From: Nemophila menziesii
Taxonomy: Eukaryota > Streptophyta > Magnoliopsida > Boraginales > Hydrophyllaceae
Assembly: GCA_029959085.1 (NCBI GenBank)
Contig: JARWIR010000027.1
Coordinates: forward strand, 7,874,001-7,938,000
Reading direction: 5' to 3'
DNA length: 64,000 nt
The notes beneath the pieces are model-generated. The model was not told the origin of the DNA. It made no database searches and saw only the letters and a list, made by a program, of their open reading frames with translations. The position numbers and the translations under genes are program-made. Below, one piece after another: positions 31,332-43,617 of the stretch. The stretch's first letter is position 1. Every line of letters starts with the position of its first letter.

Positions 31332-32366
31332 GTACATTAACATCACCAGGGTTATTTGCACTATAGACCCCTGACTTTTTCGCGTTAATTGCTTATAGGT
31401 CCCCCATTGCAATAGAATCGGAGCATGCATCTTTTCTTAAGAAATAGCACACAAATCCCTCGTAATATTTACCTAACATAACATTAATGCGTCTTTAAAC
31501 TCTTCTTTATATAAACTATTCAAGGGAAAAAAAGCTGTATTACTATACCTGCTCTAATGTAGTGTACTTCCTTCATCGACAATGCCTTCAAAGCAACAAA
31601 CACGGATTGTAACTAAGTAATAGCAGAAATAAGGTAGAACTAAAAGGGGGGATATTACAATCTAACTTGAAATCGAACAATAACATATGAAATTTTACTC
31701 AAATAATATCTGAAAAAGGGAATCTCAATTCAGTCATGTGCAAACAATATATATCCATTTCCCCCAATCTACAAGCAGCTAATTATTGATTAATATTTAA
31801 CTATGTTTAGATTACTATACAATTCTCAGAATTGAATGGCAAGTTATGAAATCGTAACTCAAGACACGAGAAATTGAGGAAATTACCTTTAGTTCTTACA
31901 AGTAATGGATGATATAATTACCAGGAGGGTTGTTCAGAGCCTTCAATGTGAATCACTTTACCGGCTGCACAAACACAAGGACAAGGACTAACATTGCAAT
32001 AAACCTAACATAAAACTAATCCAACAGAATAGCATTCATAATAATTTATACAAAACATATTCCTTTAAGTTTCAGTCATCAATGTACATTCTATATCATA
32101 TTCAAGTAATAATCGAAACAGGCTATGGGACACAAAATTTGCTGATAGAATACAGAAAATGACAATTAAACAATCCAAAATAGTCATACGAGAGAATAAA
32201 AATCACAATTCATCGAAAGCTCAAAACTTTAACCAAACATCAGTATATATTAAACATGAGCTTCAATTCCACGTCTTTATAAAAATGGAGAAAACAAAAA
32301 TTAAAGCTAAAAACTGAAAAACAGAGACTAAGACTATTAATCGAAACCTTATTCAAGAGGAACTTC
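31332..32366. other. Interior of element 1 without a confident gene
   Basis: A TTGCACTATAGACC core lies at 31354. One possible small minus-strand exon occurs near 31921-31963 (acceptor GTGCAG, donor GTAATT; reads KVIHIEGSEQPSW or an alternative frame), unidentified. Otherwise AT-rich. Confidence 0.35.
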
Positions 32367-32566
32367 ATCGGTTTTGGACGGTGAGCTTGACAGTCACACA
32401 GAGGCCCTTCCACTCTTTGGCGGTTTCCTTTTGTCTTCACCAAATTCTGTAGGTGAGAGACCGAGTGGACCAATTTTGGAGCGAGTGAACTCGCTGCTCC
32501 GATTTCACCACCGGTGACTCTGACATAGACGTCAACGATCTGAGATGGGTCAAACTTTGGCGGCAT
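32367..32566 (-). pseudogene. 5' fragment of a 60S ribosomal protein L12 (uL11) gene
   Basis: The minus strand starts [20 protein letters not shown] and [11 protein letters not shown], the N-terminus of cytosolic ribosomal protein L12. A single-base loss after APK shifts the frame. IGPLGLSP and, after a further shift, [21 protein letters not shown] remain readable, and a TGA follows. Upstream (32567-32600) the leader keeps AATCCCTAACC. About 70 of roughly 165 codons are represented. It sits about 200 bases inside the right end of element 1, reading inward. Confidence 0.85.
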
Positions 32567-32863
32567 TTGTGAGAGGTTAGGGATTTGAAGAATGGAGGGA
32601 TGTGTGTAGCGTGCCTTTTTTCATCTCAAGTGTGTTTGTGCTGCATTCTGGCTAATTAAAACTAGAAGAAGGGTATAATTGGTATAGTTTATATTTTTAG
32701 AACTTTTATAGACAATTTAAAATGGAAGATGCTATAGGGCAATTATTATTAGATTGATAACTTAGATGGTAATTATTCCCCAAAAAAATTCCAAATTCTA
32801 AAATTTGAAAACCCAATAGTCTCTTTCTCTAAATTATTTCTATGGTTTTCAATTTGGAAATTT

Positions 32864-33026
32864 CTTCCATCCAATATTGGATAGTCCTACACCAATTACA
32901 TTCATACACATACCCCATGTTTTAAACTTGCAAAATTAACTATCACATTAATCTAATGACATGTGTTTTGTTTTAATAATTCGTGGCCGTGATTTAAATA
33001 TTGGACCATCCAATATTGGATGGAAG
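32864..33026. mobile_element. Short MITE with ATCCAATATTGGAT ends
   Basis: CTTCCATCCAATATTGGATA at 32864 and the inverted TATTGGATGGAAG ending 33026 form terminal inverted repeats of about 24 bp, each containing a 14-bp palindrome. 163 bp in total. The target duplication was not resolved. Confidence 0.6.
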
Positions 33027-33783
33027 TATTAGCCTTTCAATTTATTAGGTTTGATATTTTCTTGGTTTAGTTTTAGAGGAAATTACGTTTTCCAGCCCAA
33101 CTAACAAAGAAGGTTATACTTTAAGGCCTGGTTGAGATAACATTTGTTTTAAGGCCTTATAATACTTTTAAAGGCCTAATGTAACCAATGTCTTCTTCTC
33201 CTTCTCTCTCCTAGTACGGCAGACCTGTCACATTTCTTACACTCTTTCTACACCTCATATCTAATACACTGATACATATGTTTCTCTCTTTTTCTTTTTG
33301 AAATTCAAATTTGAATTTGAATCCTCTCTGTGATTATGGGGACGGGCTTTTATCTTCTTCTCTGCTATAATTCTATTCATCCTCTCTTTAAACATCTACC
33401 CAATAAACCAACAAAACCCATTTACAAAACCTCTACCCACCTTTATTTTTTTTGGGTATTACGAAAACGAAAGCTTTGTGAACGGAAGAATTGTCTTGGG
33501 CTCACCATGGTTCATAATACTTTTCACACGACGACGGCGATCACCATTGAAATTACAGGTAGGTCCTTATTTTGTATTTTTAATATTTAAACCCTTTTAC
33601 CTTGAGCTAGATATTAACCGTACCTTATGTGATTATATAGGCAAAGGCTATGGAAGAAAATAACTCATTGATGATACTTTCGATAGGTTTAGTTTCTTGA
33701 TTGATTACATCTTCCAACTTAAATAAACCCTTCCCAATTCTTTCTGTAACTAATAATTTCATTCCATTGCTTAATATATATAG

Positions 33784-34092
33784 AACGCAACCCTCCAATT
33801 GAGATAGTAATACAGTCTGGGGTTGTTCCTGGCTTTGTGGAGTTTCTTGCTAGAGATGACTACACACAATTTTAGGTTCGTATCAGTTGAAACAAATGTT
33901 GTTAATTGTTGTTTTAGTACTTTCTCAAATGTTTGTGTTAATTTTTTTTTAAAAGTTTGAGGTTTATTGGGCTCTCAAACATTGCTTCCATAACACCTAA
34001 AAGGACCGGAGTTGTAATTGATCATGGTGTTATCCAAATTTTTGCTAGACTTCTTAGTGTCCCAAGTGATGATGTTCGCGAACAGGCATAAG
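33784..34092 (+). pseudogene. Importin-alpha gene fragment, decayed
   Basis: Exon 33784-33875 reads RNPPIEIVIQSGVVPGFVEF and LARDDYTQF, followed by TAG then a GT donor. A second exon from 33956 (after TTAAAAG) reads FEVYWAL and, after a 2-base loss, SNIASITPKRTGVVIDHGV and LLSVPSDDVREQA, then TAA. These are adjacent armadillo repeats of importin alpha. Stop codons and the indel make it non-functional. Confidence 0.8.
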
Positions 34093-34800
34093 ATTAAATG
34101 CGCCATTGGTCTGATCTCAATGGGTAGTGTTGTAAATTGACTTGTTTGTCATATATAAATAGGTTGTTTGTGCATTAGGATAGTGTGATTGTGTAGATAG
34201 TGTGTACATAGCCATATTGCAAATTGTTTCGCATTGTTTCTGGTGCAAAATGGTCTGATCTTAATTGGTAGTGCTATAAATTAACTTGTTAACATTGCTT
34301 CTTAGTGTTAACATTGCTTCTTAGTGTTATCATTGCTTCTTAGTGTTAACATTGCTTCCTGTGTTAACATTGCTTCTTAGTGTCCCAAGTGATGTTCGCG
34401 AACATGTATACGATTAAATACACCATGGGTCTGATCTTAATTGTTAGTGCTGTAAATTAACTTGTTGTCATATATAAATTGGTTGTTTGTGCATTAGGAT
34501 AGTGTTATTAGATTCCTTTCTCATTCACTCATATATTTTTGCCTTGAAAAATTGTCGTCTATGTTCGATGATGCATTAGCTTTGGATGATCATCCAAATA
34601 TGTGAGTCATTCATGTTTTTTACTTTTGGGTTGATATGAGATGCTTTTGATGGTGTTAATAAATAAAGAAATTTTTATATTTTATAGTTAGCTACTCACC
34701 AGTGACCCCCTCATTCAATCTCAAATCAAACATCTTTTTTCTTCTAAATAGTGATTCCTTTTACTTTTTTGTTTCTGAGCAGGTACATTAGTCGAGTCTG
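34093..34800. repeat. Local duplications downstream of the importin fragment
   Basis: Bases about 34058-34210 (GTCCCAAGTGATGATGTTCG to GCATTAGGATAGTG) recur at about 34381-34505. Between them, 34288-34383 holds five copies of a 19-bp unit TTAACATTGCTTCTTAGTG. The rest is unremarkable. A coding-like stretch near 34795-34870 (LVESGVV, stop, LLENFAASNQ) is unidentified. Confidence 0.65.
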
Positions 34801-35219
34801 GTGTTGTATAATTGTTGGAGAATTTCGCTGCATCAAATCAGTAGGAATGATGAGGTGGCGCTGATCATTATTAGTAAGCATGTGCAAATCTGCGGCCTCC
34901 TTCTCTTTGGAATACTTGTCTGCAGCCGAGAAACATCTTTATGTGTAGCTGCATTATTTATCTTCATCCGCAAGTGGTGGGGCCCAGCTGGAGTGACACT
35001 AATTAATCCGTGTATCTTTTGTATAATATTTACTCAACCGAGTCATTGTATATATCTACTTGATTTTACCGTTTCAAAACTACCGATATTTGTGTGAAAT
35101 TGTTACTTCTTAGTTCTAAAGAAAAATGACCAATTAACCAATTACCTCTCAATTGTTTTTGTATTGCGAATCTTAAAATAGTTTATTGATGTCTTCTATA
35201 CCATTCATAGGTAGATTAT

Positions 35220-38200
35220 ATTAGTGCTTTTTTAAAAACACGGCTTTTTTGGGTATATATATCCTTTTTGTGATAAGAAATTTATGTATACCAAGTAAGA
35301 TTTTTGGGTATATATCCACTTAGGGCCGTGGGTGGGTATAAATCCGTTTGTATGTTTTTGGATACAGGGGATACACCCGTTCTGTTGTCAAATAATCTTG
35401 TTAACTAAATGGGTTTATACCCACTTACCACAGGATCGGTCCATTTAACTTGTGTATACCCATTGCGTCATTACTGATTTTGTGCATAAACCCATTGTGG
35501 TGTATACCAATTTTGTTTTAATTTGAAACTTCCAAAAGCTACTATATTGGGTATACGCCATTGAGACATAATTTGAACGCGTGCATACACCTGTTGTCGG
35601 TGTTTAGCCATGATGTTTTGTTCGATACTACGAATATACTATATTGGTATACGCCCGTTGTTGAATGTGGGTATATACACCCATTGTGTTGTCATTGAAT
35701 TTGGGTATACAACCATTGTGGTATATACCCATTTTGTTTTAATTGGAACTTCCAAAAGCTACTACATTGAGCAGTTTTTGAGTTTAGGTATACACATATT
35801 GTGTCATATTATGAATGTGTGTATACACCCATTGTGGTGTATAGCTGTGATGTTTAGTTTGAGACTACAAAAGATACTATGTTGGGGTGATTAATAAACA
35901 TTGGGTATACACCCACTGTGTCAGTATTGAGTTTTGGGATACATGCATTCATTGTGGGTGTATAACCAAATTCATTAATGATCTGATATAGTATATTTTG
36001 TCGTCTCAATATGAACACCATGTATATACCCCGACATTGGTTGTATACACAAATTCAATAACGAATAGGGTTAATATTCAGGATTTAGGTTTTAGGGGTA
36101 CGGAATTAAGTTTTATGGTTTAGGGTCTATGGTTTAGGGTTCATGCGTTAGGTTTTAGAGTTTAGTGTTTACCGTTTTAGTTTTTACGGGTTAGGCCTCA
36201 CGGTTTTGTAGTTGGGTATACACCCATTTGTGTTTGAATTGGGTACACACACCCAATGGTAATACCCAATCAATAATACATAAGTTCAAATTTCTCAGTT
36301 TGTCGATTCGATTTGTATTAAGTTGATATGTAAGTCACAAATTACATTTTCTTTTTTTCCTTCTATTATAAATGTAATTTCATCCCTATATATTTGGGTG
36401 AGAGACACATTGTGATTAGTCGCTATTAGATGGGTTAGGTTTCATGGTTTAGGGTATACACCCATAAGGTTTTCATACATACGTGTATACACAATAAAAT
36501 GGAAAAAGAATACAAAATTATATGGAATTGGGTACGCCGCCATTGATATGTAACTTTGGTATAAACCGATTCTATGTAACTTGGGTAACCTTGTTTGTAA
36601 TCATTTTCATACACGATTAGTGTGATTGGGCATACACCTATTATTGAAATTGGGCATGCCGCTGTTGATTTGCAACTTGGTTACACACCCATTGTATATA
36701 ACAATCAATAATACGTAAGTTAAAATTGGGTAACGCCCCAGTTTTTATGTTTTATGGTTAGGGTTAGGTTTTTAAGCGTAGTCGGTTAGGTTTTATGGTG
36801 TAGGGTACCCATATGTATTTGCGTGTCAGTCACATTTTGATTAATCGATACAGTAATACAAATGGAAATGGGTGTACACCCAATGTATTTGTAGTTGTGC
36901 TTAGGGGTTAGGCTTTTAGGGTTAATGGGTTACTAATCCACGGGGCAACGTAGGTGTTTGAAATGGGTATACATCCATAATTAGTTCCCTATACACTGGG
37001 TGTATACCCATTTTGTTTCTTTTGATACCACAAAGATACCGTATTTTGAATTTGGGTATACACTTATTGTGTTGTTATGCTGAGATGTATACCCATTTTG
37101 TTTATAGAAACTTGGTATACACCCATTGTGTCTGATTCATCAAATACATGCATTAAATCGCGTTTTGAAATATGTATACAAACTTTCAAAGTGTGTGTTG
37201 ACATATAGCGCAAATGTGTTGGTGTATGCCCATTTCAAACACCTACATTGCCCCGTGGATTAGGAAACGGGCATACACCAACACATGAATCAGATACAAA
37301 TGGGCGTATACCCAGTTGCCTCATTTATCGATGTATACCTATTCCAAACACCGACGTTACCCCGTGGATTAGAAAACGGGAATACACCAACACGGTACAA
37401 TGTATGTATCTCATGAATCAGACACAATGGGAGTATACCCAATTTCTATAAACAAAATGGGCGTATACCCAGTTGCCTCATTTATCGATGTATACCCATT
37501 CCAAACACCGACGTTACCCCGTGGATTAGAAAACGGGAATACACCAACACGGTACAATGTATGTATCTCATGAATCAGACACAATGGGAGTATACCCAGT
37601 TTCTATAAACAAAATGGGCGTATACTCAGTTGCCTCATTTATCGATGTATACCCATTCCAAACACGGACGTTACCCCGTGGATTAGAAAACGGGAATATA
37701 CCAACACGGTACAATGTATGTATCTCATGAATCAGACACAATGGGAGTATACCCAGTTTCTATAAACAAAATGGGCGTATACCCAGTTGCCTCATTTATC
37801 GATGTATACCCATTCCAATCACGGACGTTACCCCGTGGATTAGAAAACGGGAATACACCAACACGGTACAATGTATGTATCTCATGAATCAGACACAATG
37901 GGAGTATACCCAGTTTCTATAAACAAAATGGGTGTATACCCAGTTGCCTCATTTATCGATGTATACCCATTCCGAACACCGACGTTACCCCGTGGATTAG
38001 AAAACGGGAATACACCAACACGGTACAATGTATGTATCTCATGAATTAGACACAATGGGAGTATACCCAGTTTCTATAAACAAAATGGGCGTATACCCAG
38101 TTGCTATAAACAAAATGGGCGTATACCCAGTTGCTATAAACTAAATGGGTAAACATCCCGACTTACCCGCCAACGCGTGTATACCCAATCTTAATAATTA

Positions 38201-38460
38201 TCCAATAGAGTATCTTTCTAGTACCAAAAGAAACAAAATTGGTATACCCCCATGATTAGGTTCCTATACACTGGGTGTATACCCATTTTGTTTCTTTTGC
38301 TACTATAAAGATTGTATTGGTTGGTTATTGAAATTGGGTATACACCCATTGTGCTGTTACGTTGAGATGTATACCCATTGTGTTTATATAAACTGGGTAT
38401 ACACCCATTGTGTCTAATTCATGAAAGACATGCATTGAACTGTGTTGGTGTATGCCCGTT
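35220..38460. repeat. Minisatellite region, GGGTATACACCCATTGTG family
   Basis: More than forty copies of a motif centred on the palindrome GGGTATACACCC, commonly followed by ATTGTG, dispersed through 3.2 kb. Orientation reverses near 37200: before it the strand reads GGGTATACACCCATTGTG, after it CACAATGGGAGTATACCC. Interspersed are telomere-like GGTTTAGGGT stretches (36090-36190, 36745-36810, 36900-36930). Confidence 0.85.
37303..38090. repeat. Five tandem units of about 157 bp
   Basis: Units start at GGGCGTATACCCAGTTGCC near 37303, 37459, 37616, 37774 and 37931, with another partial start near 38088. Each contains TACCCCGTGGATTAGAAAAC and GTACAATGTATGTATCTC. Units differ at only a few bases, so amplification is recent. 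The inverted counterpart of one unit lies at about 36935-37200. Confidence 0.85.
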
Positions 38461-38861
38461 TTATACAAAAAGTGCCTATGTTTTGCAAAAAATGCACTAT
38501 AAGTCCTTGTATAATGCAAGTAAGTCCTATTTAAAATTAAACATGACATATGGGATAAGTCAAACAAGGTTAAGGTTAATTAAAAAAACAAAACGAGCTT
38601 CACTTTTAGGCTTTTTGAGAACTCTAACCACAATTTGCTGCCCGTATGGGATAAATAATTGACCATGATCATGAGTATTTCATACTCAGTGCCATAATTA
38701 ACGGGAAATATAATTGATTGGAATAATATATTACACATTTATTAAACTCTCAAAGCCTCGATACAGATTACACATGGTGTCACCAATGTTTTGCATAACG
38801 AGTTTTATTGATTTGCCTATTTGCAACCAAAAACTGGAAAAAATTCTCGAAAATTTATTAT

Positions 38862-39278
38862 ATGTGATAACAGTTGGCTTTTCTCTTCTTGTGAACTCCT
38901 TCAACTTCGACACAGACAGTGCCAACTTCGATACAGACAATGCCGGATCTGAAATCACACACAAAGTTAACACAATCTAATTGTGATATAATTAAGTTCA
39001 AAACAAAGCATAAAAATCTGACCTATCAAAGGTTTTAATGCAATTTGAGCGTCTACATCATGTTTAGACACGTCTGACTCAAACTGTTCGATATACAAAC
39101 AAAATGTTGCACAAGCAGATCCAGTTTCCTGTAATAATCAAGGTTGAAACTATTACACAATGTCGAAACTTTTACGAAATTAGTAAGTAGAAAAATATAC
39201 TGATAATCGATAAATGATCTGAGATCCATCAGTAAATACAAATCGAACACCTTGTTTAGCGGCTACACTTCCATCCAC
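38862..39278 (-). pseudogene. Phosphoglucomutase 3' gene fragment (three exons)
   Basis: Minus-strand exons: 39278-39201 ([20 protein letters not shown] and IIYRLS), 39128-39024 ([20 protein letters not shown] to ALKPLIG) and 38948 to about 38862 (DPALSVSKLALSVSKLKEF to PTVIT), each with AG acceptors and GT donors where needed. These correspond to the C-terminal domain of phosphoglucomutase. The last exon has a 21-bp tandem duplication (ALSVSKL twice), and the expected stop after PTVIT is lost. Upstream exons are missing. Confidence 0.85.
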
Positions 39279-39897
<619 letters not shown>

Positions 39898-40182
39898 TCA
39901 TTATTAAAAGATATTACCAAAACAGAGCAATTATTTGCAATTAATTAGATCACTATTGAATGAGGTGTACTTGGAGGAGCGCCTATACGTTAGTCTCGCA
40001 AATATTTTCTTGTATAAGTTTATGATGCAATTATTTTATTATAAAATGTTAGAAATAAAAAAAACTCAATATCTCATCTGGTTATCCAACTAACAAGTAG
40101 ATACAACTAACAATTACTTTGGGACTTATATAAGAACTTCTATTGAATCTAGGCCTTTTTAATTAATTTCCCCTTAGTTTTA

Positions 40183-40836
40183 TGGTCCTCTTTTACACCG
40201 ATCAAATTGGATTTAAAGTATTTTCTATGAAGCCCAATAGACTCTCTTTTTTATTCGGATAAAAGCCCAATAGTAAACCCTAAAACCCATCTCTTCACAC
40301 TCGCATTAGAACAAAATCACAAAACTCATCTCTTTCACACTCTCACCTTCTGGCCAAGCAGCTTTCCTGCACAAGAAAACCGCCGCCACGTGGACCATTC
40401 TCCACTCATTAACAACCCGGCTTGGCTACGCCTTTAACAACCGAAGAATCCTAAGGTAAAACTTAATTTTTACCGCTGAAATTCTAAAAAGTTGAATTAT
40501 TTTCAACTTAATCTCATCACTTTTACATTTTTTAAAATATTATCTGATTCAAGTATAATTGTTTATAATATTTGTATACCGTTAAAAGCCTTTTTACTAT
40601 TGAAACACTAAAAAATTGAATTATTTTTAACCTAATCTTATTTCTTGTACATTTTTTCAAAATTATCTGAGTATAATTGTTTATTATATTTTTATACAAA
40701 TCCTAGTCCTACAATGGCCATTTTATGACCGTTGATAGCCTTTTACCGTGAGTTTTGTGGGCCCCATATGATTTACCGTGACTGTGTGAGTGAGCAATTT
40801 GGTCTTATATACTGTATTTTTTGAATTGTTTTGCAG
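40183..40836. promoter_or_regulatory. Promoter/5'-leader-like region with telobox
   Basis: AAACCCTAAAACCC at about 40277 is a telobox-like motif common upstream of plant housekeeping genes. A CT-rich stretch with GCCGCCACGTGG follows, and a possible leader intron starts at CCTAAG|GTAAAA (about 40455) and ends at TTTGCAG (40836). Confidence 0.4.
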
Positions 40837-40924
40837 TAAATATCCAAACATGGCTGAAAATTCTCCGGGAAAGAATCAAGTTATTGTATCAATTGGGAAT
40901 GAGTGGAATTGGAAAAAACATTAT
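40837..40924 (+). CDS. Possible first coding exon of an unidentified gene
   Basis: After acceptor TTTTGCAG the exon gives ATG at 40850 and MAENSPGKNQVIVSIGNEWN WKKHY, then donor GTAAGA. No continuation is visible before the next element begins at 41272, so the gene is probably truncated. I do not recognise the protein. Confidence 0.35.
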
Positions 40925-41271
40925 GTAAGATTTCTCTTTATTTTATTATACAAAGTCTTTTTGTTTTGTTTGTACCGATTCAAAATCATTTATTTATATA
41001 TTTCTTGTTTGTAGTTTTTTTTAGTTCACTTGTTTTTTTAACGAAGCTTGCTTGTTATTCCAATAATTTCTCCATTTTCTAATTCTGAAAAATTCTTATA
41101 TATGATAAGATACGTTTATTGTGCATTTAGTTTAATTTTGGAAATTGCTAATTTAGTTTACATACTATTTTAGTTTATTGCACGATAGATCCTTACTCTT
41201 TAGCTTATTTCATATTTTTGCATGAAATTATTAAAAAGATGAGATGGAAAGATGAGTTTAATAATAAACAA
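40925..41271. other. AT-rich sequence, nothing recognised
   Basis: Intron-like T-rich sequence. It contains TTTATTGCACGATAGATCC at about 41173, a variant of the dispersed TGCACTATAGGTCC core. Confidence 0.35.
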
Positions 41272-41359
41272 GGCAATTACCAATACCATCCTAGGGGAAA
41301 GTGATATTGCCCATAAAAGTCATGTCTAATATAAAAAATATAATTAGACAATAATACCC

Positions 41360-41860
41360 TTTACTAAATATTCCCACCAAATTAAATTTTCCCACCAAAC
41401 TAAATTTTCCCGTCAAAAAATTTTCCGACCAACTTTTCCGGCCAAATTTTTTTCCCGCCAAATTTTTCCGACCATACTTTTTTCCCGCCAATTTTTTTCC
41501 CACCAAAATTTATGTGTTGTTATTTGGTGGGAAACATCCCCCAAATTATATTCGGAGGTCTATGTTGTTTAGAAGATAAAAATCTCATTGAATTATATTT
41601 TAGTCTATTTTGTTATTTTTCACCAAATTACTTTTAGTTTTATACATTAGGGTTTGTGTTGTTGCTCGATTAATCGAAACCCACCAAACTATATTTAGGA
41701 GTTGGTGTTATTGTTTGGTGGGAAAAATCCCACCAAATTATATTTTAATGGTTTATTTTGTTTGGTAGGAAAAATCCCACCAAAATATATTTAGAGGTTT
41801 ATGTTGTTTGGTGGGAAGATCCCACCAAATTATATTTAGATGTTTATATTATTTACTGGG
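41360..41860. repeat. Minisatellite with TTGGTGGGAAAAATCCCACCAA palindromes
   Basis: TTTTCCCACCAAATT-type units followed by at least four GGTGGGAA...TCCCACCAAA palindromes separated by TATATT and GGTTTATGTTGTT-like spacers. Confidence 0.7.
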
Positions 41861-42097
41861 AAGTTCCAAGTTATTAAAAGCCCGATTTCACAAGTCAATA
41901 ACCCAACACTAAAATTAAAAGTATGGAAAATACCCTACACATAATGTTTTGGAACAAAAATTCAAAAGTATTCGCTGTCCAAAAAAAATCAAAAGTATTT
42001 CAATGCTTGGGTTGCATGCAATTCGAAGGACTTGGAGTTGACTTCTTATAAGGCAACATCAATTTGATCAAAAGCTTTATACTTAACACATATCTTC

Positions 42098-43006
42098 TTT
42101 TTTTTTTTTTTTTTTTTTTGTCATTAAAGTGAAAAGAGTCAGTAGTTATTACAAGTTTGAGATAGAAAAACGTTAATCATAATACTGTTTACACTTTCTA
42201 GATTAATATGATCTAAGTCTCCTTTTTTCCTAACATGTTTAGATGCCACATCAGCTATTGCGTTATGATCTCTTTTGATATAGAAAATTTTCCACTCAGG
42301 GAACCTCTTCAGCCAATTTCCAATCGCTTCGATAACCGGTTGTATTTTCCATTCAGCTTTCTTCTTGTTGTGTATGTCTTGTACTATTGACAAATTATCA
42401 GTGTAAAAATTAATCTTACTAATATTAAGATTTTCCGATTCCTTCATTGCTTGTAGTATTGCATATGCTTCCCCTTCTTTTACGCATCGGACCATCTTCC
42501 TTCTCCCTATTTTTCTTTTTATTACTCCTTTGTTGTCTAATCCGATTGAGGCAATTCCCGCTTGCTCTTTTCCGTTCGTGAATGATGTATCATTAAACCA
42601 GTTTATCTCCGCCGTAGTAAAAGCTGTGTAACTCTCCATGTCCTTATTACTCAGTTTATTGTCCCACTCTGGTTTATTTTGCGTTTTTTTATTTCCCTTC
42701 TGCTGATTATTCTCATATATTTTTTCAATTGTTTGTCTCGAATTATCTATTATTTCCTTAACATCCCATTTTTTCTGTTCATGGTATCCTTTCATTCTAG
42801 CTTTCCAGATATTCCATAAAATTACAATGATTGTGCTAGCTAATTTCCTCTTATCCCATCCATTTGTTGAGTAATTTTCTATGATATCGACAAACCAATC
42901 CTTGAAGATAAGTTTATCGTCTTTATTAATTTTTAATTGTAGTGGAGATTCAGCCCAGATAGCCATGCTAAACGGACATTGCAATAATAAGTGTTCACTT
43001 GATTCC
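42098..43006 (-). mobile_element. 5'-truncated LINE with poly(A) and 13-bp TSD
   Basis: AACACATATCTTC is duplicated at 42085-42097 and 43007-43019. The minus strand ends in a poly(A) of more than 20 (T-run at about 42098-42119). The reading frame (ending 42139) covers the LINE zinc-binding end (SSEHLLLQCPFSMAIW) and an RNase H domain (AEINWFNDTSFTNGKEQAG, GEAYAILQAM, FYTDNLSIVQDI, IKRDHNAIADVASKHV). The frame is open throughout, so the insertion is fairly young. It is inserted into element 2. Confidence 0.9.
42139..43006 (-). CDS. LINE ORF2 C-terminal fragment (zinc-binding and RNase H)
   Basis: About 289 residues in one frame. The first 60 carry the end of the reverse-transcriptase-associated zinc-binding region, and the last 160 an RNase H fold with Asp in NWFNDTSF, Glu in KEGEAYAI, Asp in FYTDNLS and Asp in HNAIADVASK as likely metal ligands. 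Start at the insertion junction; there is no genuine initiation codon. Confidence 0.75.
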
Positions 43007-43019
43007 AACACATATCTTC

Positions 43020-43617
43020 CAAATCAACATATTATACTTTATATCACATCATTAAAGGATATCTTATCTATCTTGAATAATAATAAAAAAAAGAATCTCT
43101 TATCTGACATAAATATACGAGAAAGAGACTACTGTAATGGGCACCAAAACAATATTCAAATGGTCAAAACAAGTTACTCCATCACTAGTTGCCCAGCTTA
43201 TACAATCAGAAAAGGACTTAAAGAAAGCAATCCTCATATTCGATTCCACCACAGCTGAGTATTCCAACTGTTTCTGCCATGACCATACTAGCTTCAGTCT
43301 CATGATCTCTTGATTACTCTCTGCAAACTAGTTTAAACCTGCTGAAGAAATACTTAATAGAATGAGATAAGAGAAATGCAAGATTCAAGAAGAAATATTT
43401 CTATCTATTTACAGAGCTTACGGTAGAGTCCACAAGCATCAACTCTTTGTCTAAAAAAACAATCACATGTCAAAAAGATAGAAAGTGAGTTTGTAAATCC
43501 ACAAATGCTTAAAGAGTTGAAATACAACCTTAAAAATTAGAAGCATATTATGGTGTATACTTTATTTGGAAACAACTCTACTGTCAAGGAAAAATAAAAA
43601 ATTACCTTTAAATCTGA
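43020..43617. other. Interior of element 2 without a recognised gene
   Basis: An open minus-strand stretch at about 43100-43303 (WSWQKQLEYSAVVES, FKSFSDCISWATSDG) could be another captured exon, but I cannot identify it. Confidence 0.3.

Larger units (their letters stand above)
29256..32779. mobile_element. Gene-fragment-carrying DNA element 1 (Pack-type)
   Basis: The left end (GCAATTACCAATACCACCCTAGG) and right end (reversed: GGGGAATAATTACCATCTAAG) are matched by the element at 41272-45110. Both share the same inner left block (TCTAATATAAAAAATATAAT) and GGTGGGAAAAATCCCACC-rich minisatellite. Inside lie a DEAD-box helicase exon and the start of a ribosomal protein L12 gene, plus an hAT MITE. 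No transposase was found. Ends look MULE-like, but I could not find a clean 9-bp duplication, so the class is tentative. Confidence 0.65.

Noticed and set aside
37303..38090. CRISPR-like array
   Set aside because: Regular units exist, but there are no unique spacers between short repeats, no cas genes, and the host is a plant; it is a tandem satellite.
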